A stretch of 64,000 nucleotides of DNA from Siniperca chuatsi (lineage: Eukaryota; Chordata; Actinopteri; Centrarchiformes; Sinipercidae): the NCBI RefSeq assembly GCF_020085105.1, contig NC_058046.1, positions 1,067,128 to 1,131,127 of the forward strand, given 5' to 3'. Within the stretch, counting starts at the first letter, position 1; every line of letters starts with the position of its first letter. The translations under genes were made by a program, and so were the position numbers. Shown here piece by piece: positions 60,997 through 64,000 of the stretch. The notes under the pieces were generated by a model. It had not been told where the DNA came from. It worked only from the letters and a program-made list of their open reading frames with translations, and ran no database searches.

Positions 60997-61760
60997 CCAT
61001 AGTTATTTAGTATCACACTAACTGGAACACACCACTACAGTCATTTTCTCGTTGTAGATGAGCCACAAAAAGCACGTCGGCCCTCGGTTTTGTTTCTGTG
61101 GAAAGTCTCACCCATAAATATCTCAGCGTGGAGCTCCGGCTGACCGAGGCTGCGAAGACTTCCTGCAGCAAACAGGCAAACAATGGTTCGACTTCGTCAG
61201 TGAGAACTTGTGACTGTTAAGCACCAACAAAGCAAACAGCGAATAACCAAAGCTACCGACCTGGGGACAGGTTCAGCAAGAACCAGATCCTGCTGTAGGA
61301 AACGGGATGAATGGATGCATCCCGGAGCGGCAGGCTCTCCACAGACACTCCAAACATTTCCACTGCAACTCTGTTTGTTGTTGTAATACTCGTTTCCACC
61401 ACAGGAGGCGGCAGCGCGCCACATGTCCTAAAAGCATTCAGGTGAAGCGCCGATTGAAATACATTTCAATAGTAGACAGTGATGTTACATAACTTGCTAA
61501 CACACAGTGTACCTTGTGTTTAGAGTGCACGGAGGAATTAAAACTTACCTGGAAGAAAACATGAATGCTTTCAGCCCTGTTTAGAAGATGGGGTCGTGGT
61601 GTGCTGCAGCCTCCTGTGGCCGAACTGAGTATTACAACAACAAACACAGCAATTATCCTGACAAAAAAAAAAATTTCACCTGTTTTTAAGTCATAAACAC
61701 AAGAGAGAATACTATTTAGAGCAGAATTTTTATTTCTCACTTGCCTCCCAGAGCGACAAC
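60997..61760. repeat. Unassigned flank with an inverted repeat
   Basis: Sequence beyond the array. A segment at 61368-61425 (gtttgttgttgtaatactcg ... ccaccacaggaggcggcagc) recurs inverted at 61600-61650 (gctgcagcctcctgtggccg ... tattacaacaacaaac). This could be the ends of a DNA transposon or two copies of one repeat. No gene identified. Confidence 0.45.
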
Positions 61761-61845
61761 ACAAACCGCCAACAAAGATTTGAATTTTTTTATTGAACGT
61801 TTATCACTTACAGAAACCATTTACTGTATCAGAAGCAGTTTAAAC

Positions 61846-61925
61846 TCGTCGAACAGCACAGTGAAGAGGAAACTGATGAAGTCCAGAGTGAGCGCAGACA
61901 GAAACAACACGACTGTTGTCACAAA
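61846..61925 (-). CDS. Possible last exon of an unknown minus-strand gene
   Basis: The minus strand reads an acceptor-like ttattttgtgacaacag, then a hydrophobic open segment ending FDEFKLLLIQ and a TAA, followed about 30 nt later by an AATAAA. This is suggestive of a 3' terminal exon but rests on a short stretch. The protein was not recognised, and it may or may not belong with the exon at 63307. Confidence 0.25.
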
Positions 61926-62139
61926 ATAAAGAAACGTCCTTTCAAAATGTTAAAAACAGCCCAAAATACTGAGAAATATACAAACATAACCGGGACAGAA
62001 CATGGCAGCTGGGAAACAGCCCCTCACACATTTACAGACAGTGAAAGCAGAGATGTTTCTATTGATCACATCTGGAAATCGTCCCACCGACAGATGAAAA
62101 ACACCATCAACGCAGCACTTTAGTCGGACCTCCACATTA

Positions 62140-63030
62140 CATGGAAAGGTTCAGGTTTTCAGACATGAAGATTATATAACCGCTGATCTAAAGGACATAT
62201 TTAGTAGAAATGGACGTCTGGTTAACTTTCCCACCTCTGACAAACAGCGGTAAATGACGCTGCATTCAAGTCCAATGGGAAAAAAAGATGACCACGACAG
62301 CAGAGCTGGTCGTATGAGAGTTGAACTGATAATATATCACTATAAAACATTATATTTGGGTTTAATTACCTTCAGCATCAGACTGAAGCAACGTGTTTAT
62401 GTTTGTTATTTTAACATTTCTGTATTATTTAGTCAGAAATATCATAACTGAGACTTGGAAGTTGAAGTGAACGCTGTTTTTTTTTTTTTTAATACGTCAG
62501 AAACTGGAGATTACAATAACTCCCACATGACCTGAATGCAGCATTAGCATTAGCATTAGCATTACTGTTTGTCTCACTATGACTGAACGTATGATGATAT
62601 TTATCTTTGAATGAAAGTCTTTCTGACTCAAACACATTAATGCTGCAACACACCAGCAGTTGGTTTATTTCACTTTAAATGATAATCTATATTTTCTTCT
62701 TGTCCGCAAACCAACAATAATCATATTAACAGCGAGCAGCTGTTTGAGGAAATCACAGCCTTTTTAAAACAGGAAACTATTTATCTGCGAGGTGTTTTTA
62801 AAGATTTACGTCTTCAGCAGGAACCAATGGGCTCGCAGCTGAGAGCCGCAGACAGGAAGTCAGACGGTTGTTGACTATGAGAAAAATATAGAATAACAGC
62901 AAACTTATACTTAAAAAAAATTATTTCCAACTTCCTCAAACATCTGCCGACAAAAAAAAAACGTCAACAGGAAGTCCGACCCGGTAAGCGTCCACTCTCA
63001 CGCCCTCAGTTCTGTCTGTCAGGAAACAGC
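62140..63030. other. Non-coding stretch, nothing recognised
   Basis: AT-rich unique-looking sequence with a small (GCATTA)4 repeat at 62541-62566 and poly-A/T runs. No ORF with supporting features. Confidence 0.4.
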
Positions 63031-63306
63031 TGCTCTGCACTCGCTGCGTCTGTTCCAGGTGTGCGGCATCACCTCTCTGTCGTCATAGTTACTGTCGCCA
63101 GGCAACCGAGCACCTCAGAGCTGCAGCAGCTGCTGTCGACCTGCTGGAGGAGAGGCTGACAGACAGACAGGCAGGCAGGCAGGCAGGCAGACAGGTGAGG
63201 GTCTTCAGAGATGATGTATAAAAGCAGCAGCCGAACAAAGTGATGATGCAAAGAGCTCTGACAGACTAACAGCGGTCCAGGTGAGACCGCCGGCAGGTAA
63301 ACACAC

Positions 63307-63466
63307 CTGGAGCGTTCCCTGTGAGCAGCCGTCCAGCAGTTTGACGCAGAGAGACGTTTGATTCATCAGCTTCTGTCTGACTGAATCACTGAGCTGAGAG
63401 TCTGAAGAGACGTCGAGCAGCAATTTCAACAAGCAACGCAGCAACACGTCAACACGAGACGCCATC
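63307..63466 (-). CDS. Possible first coding exon of an unknown minus-strand gene
   Basis: On the minus strand an acceptor (gtctgtctctcag) is followed by G and ATG (63463-63465). There are then 53 codons (MASRVDVLLRCLLKLLLDV..., ...QTSLCVKLLDGCSQGTLQ) and a donor cag/gtgtgt at 63302-63306. The helical, leucine-rich content and phase-0 end look exon-like. A compatible second exon may lie at about 63069-63140 (VDSSCCSSEVLGCLATV). I do not recognise the protein. The long upstream pyrimidine repeat could create a spurious acceptor. Confidence 0.35.
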
Positions 63467-63467
63467 C

Positions 63468-63913
63468 TGAGAGACAGACGGGCAGAGAGAGAGAGACAGG
63501 CAGAGAGAGAGAGACAGAGAGAGAGAGAGACGGGCAGAGAGAGAGACAGGCAGAGAGAGAGAGAGAGAGAGACAGGCAGAGAGAGAGAGACAGACGGGCA
63601 GAGAGAGAGAGACAGGCAGAGAGAGACAGACAGACAGAGACAGGCAGAGACAGAGAGAGAGACAGACAGGCAGAGAGAGAGACAGAGAGACACACGGGCA
63701 GAGACAGAGAGACAGGCAGAGAGAGAGAGACAGAGAGAGAGAGAGACAGGCAGAGAGAGACAGACAGGCAGAGAGAGAGAGAGACAGGCAGAGAGAGAGA
63801 GAGACAGACAGGCAGAGAGAGAGAGAGACAGGCAGAGAGAGAGAGAGACAGACAGGCAGAGAGAGAGACAGGCAGAGAGAGAGACAGACAGACAGACAGA
63901 GAGACAGACAGAC

Positions 63914-63952
<39 letters not shown>

Positions 63953-64000
63953 GAGACAGGCAGAGAGAGAGAGAGACAGACAGACAGAGAGACAGACAGA
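63468..64000 (-). repeat. (AGAC/AGAG/GGCAG)n polypurine microsatellite, open at the window end
   Basis: Plus strand: gagagacaggcagagagaga-type units for more than 530 bp. On the minus strand it is a (TCTG/TCTC/TGCC)n pyrimidine tract ending at a potential acceptor, the same arrangement as at 8.0-8.9 kb in C5. Ser/Leu/Cys-rich ORFs here are artefacts. Confidence 0.95.

Overview
This window reads as teleost fish genomic DNA. It shows short-intron vertebrate genes with canonical GT-AG splice sites, L2 and R4-type LINEs, a Penelope element, Tc1 elements, a tRNA-derived SINE and abundant (TCTG)n, (AC)n and (TA)n microsatellites. Protein identities were assigned by reading translations, with no database search.

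Region 1 (1-19.6 kb): the 3' half of complement component C5 on the plus strand. Twenty-four exons (210-19431) splice into one uninterrupted 904-codon frame that ends in a C345C domain; the 5' half, including C5a, lies off the left edge. The introns hold an L2 LINE split by a MITE, a SINE, a GIY-YIG Penelope insertion, a second LINE tail, an old tRNA-unit relic and very long pyrimidine tracts that abut splice acceptors.

Region 2 (21.8-37.2 kb): CNTRL (centriolin) on the plus strand, next to C5 as in human 9q33. The N-terminal leucine-rich repeats and first coiled coil (8 exons, 21812-27070) and the C-terminal coiled coil (about 9 exons, 32351-37166) are present. Most of the middle of the protein is missing. 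In its place are a minus-strand R4-like LINE, a tandem tRNA-Ala/tRNA-Ser array with a 1,232-bp unit, and a 100-N assembly gap.

Region 3 (37.2-61.0 kb): a tandem array of units of about 5 kb. Each unit carries a 42-bp satellite block, one SINE at an identical site, a promoter with an interferon-stimulated response element and TATA box, and a two-ubiquitin-domain ISG15 gene. Five units can be traced. The first (37.2-40.2 kb) is so riddled with substitutions and indels that it looks unpolished or badly decayed. The second has a frameshifted gene, the third is intact, and the fourth has a single extra G. The fifth is intact but divergent: it ends in Gly-Val instead of Gly-Gly, carries a changed interferon element, and has a dead Tc1 transposon upstream. 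Replacement changes are concentrated in its coding region while its 3' flank is essentially identical to the other copies, which makes it the best candidate in the window for a novel, functionally diverged gene.

Region 4 (61.0-64.0 kb): unassigned sequence with possible minus-strand exons, ending in a polypurine microsatellite that runs off the window.

Functionally, C5 and ISG15 are both innate-immunity genes, but nothing in the sequence suggests they work together; CNTRL is a centrosome protein. The ISG15 array is a dosage and diversification locus of its own.
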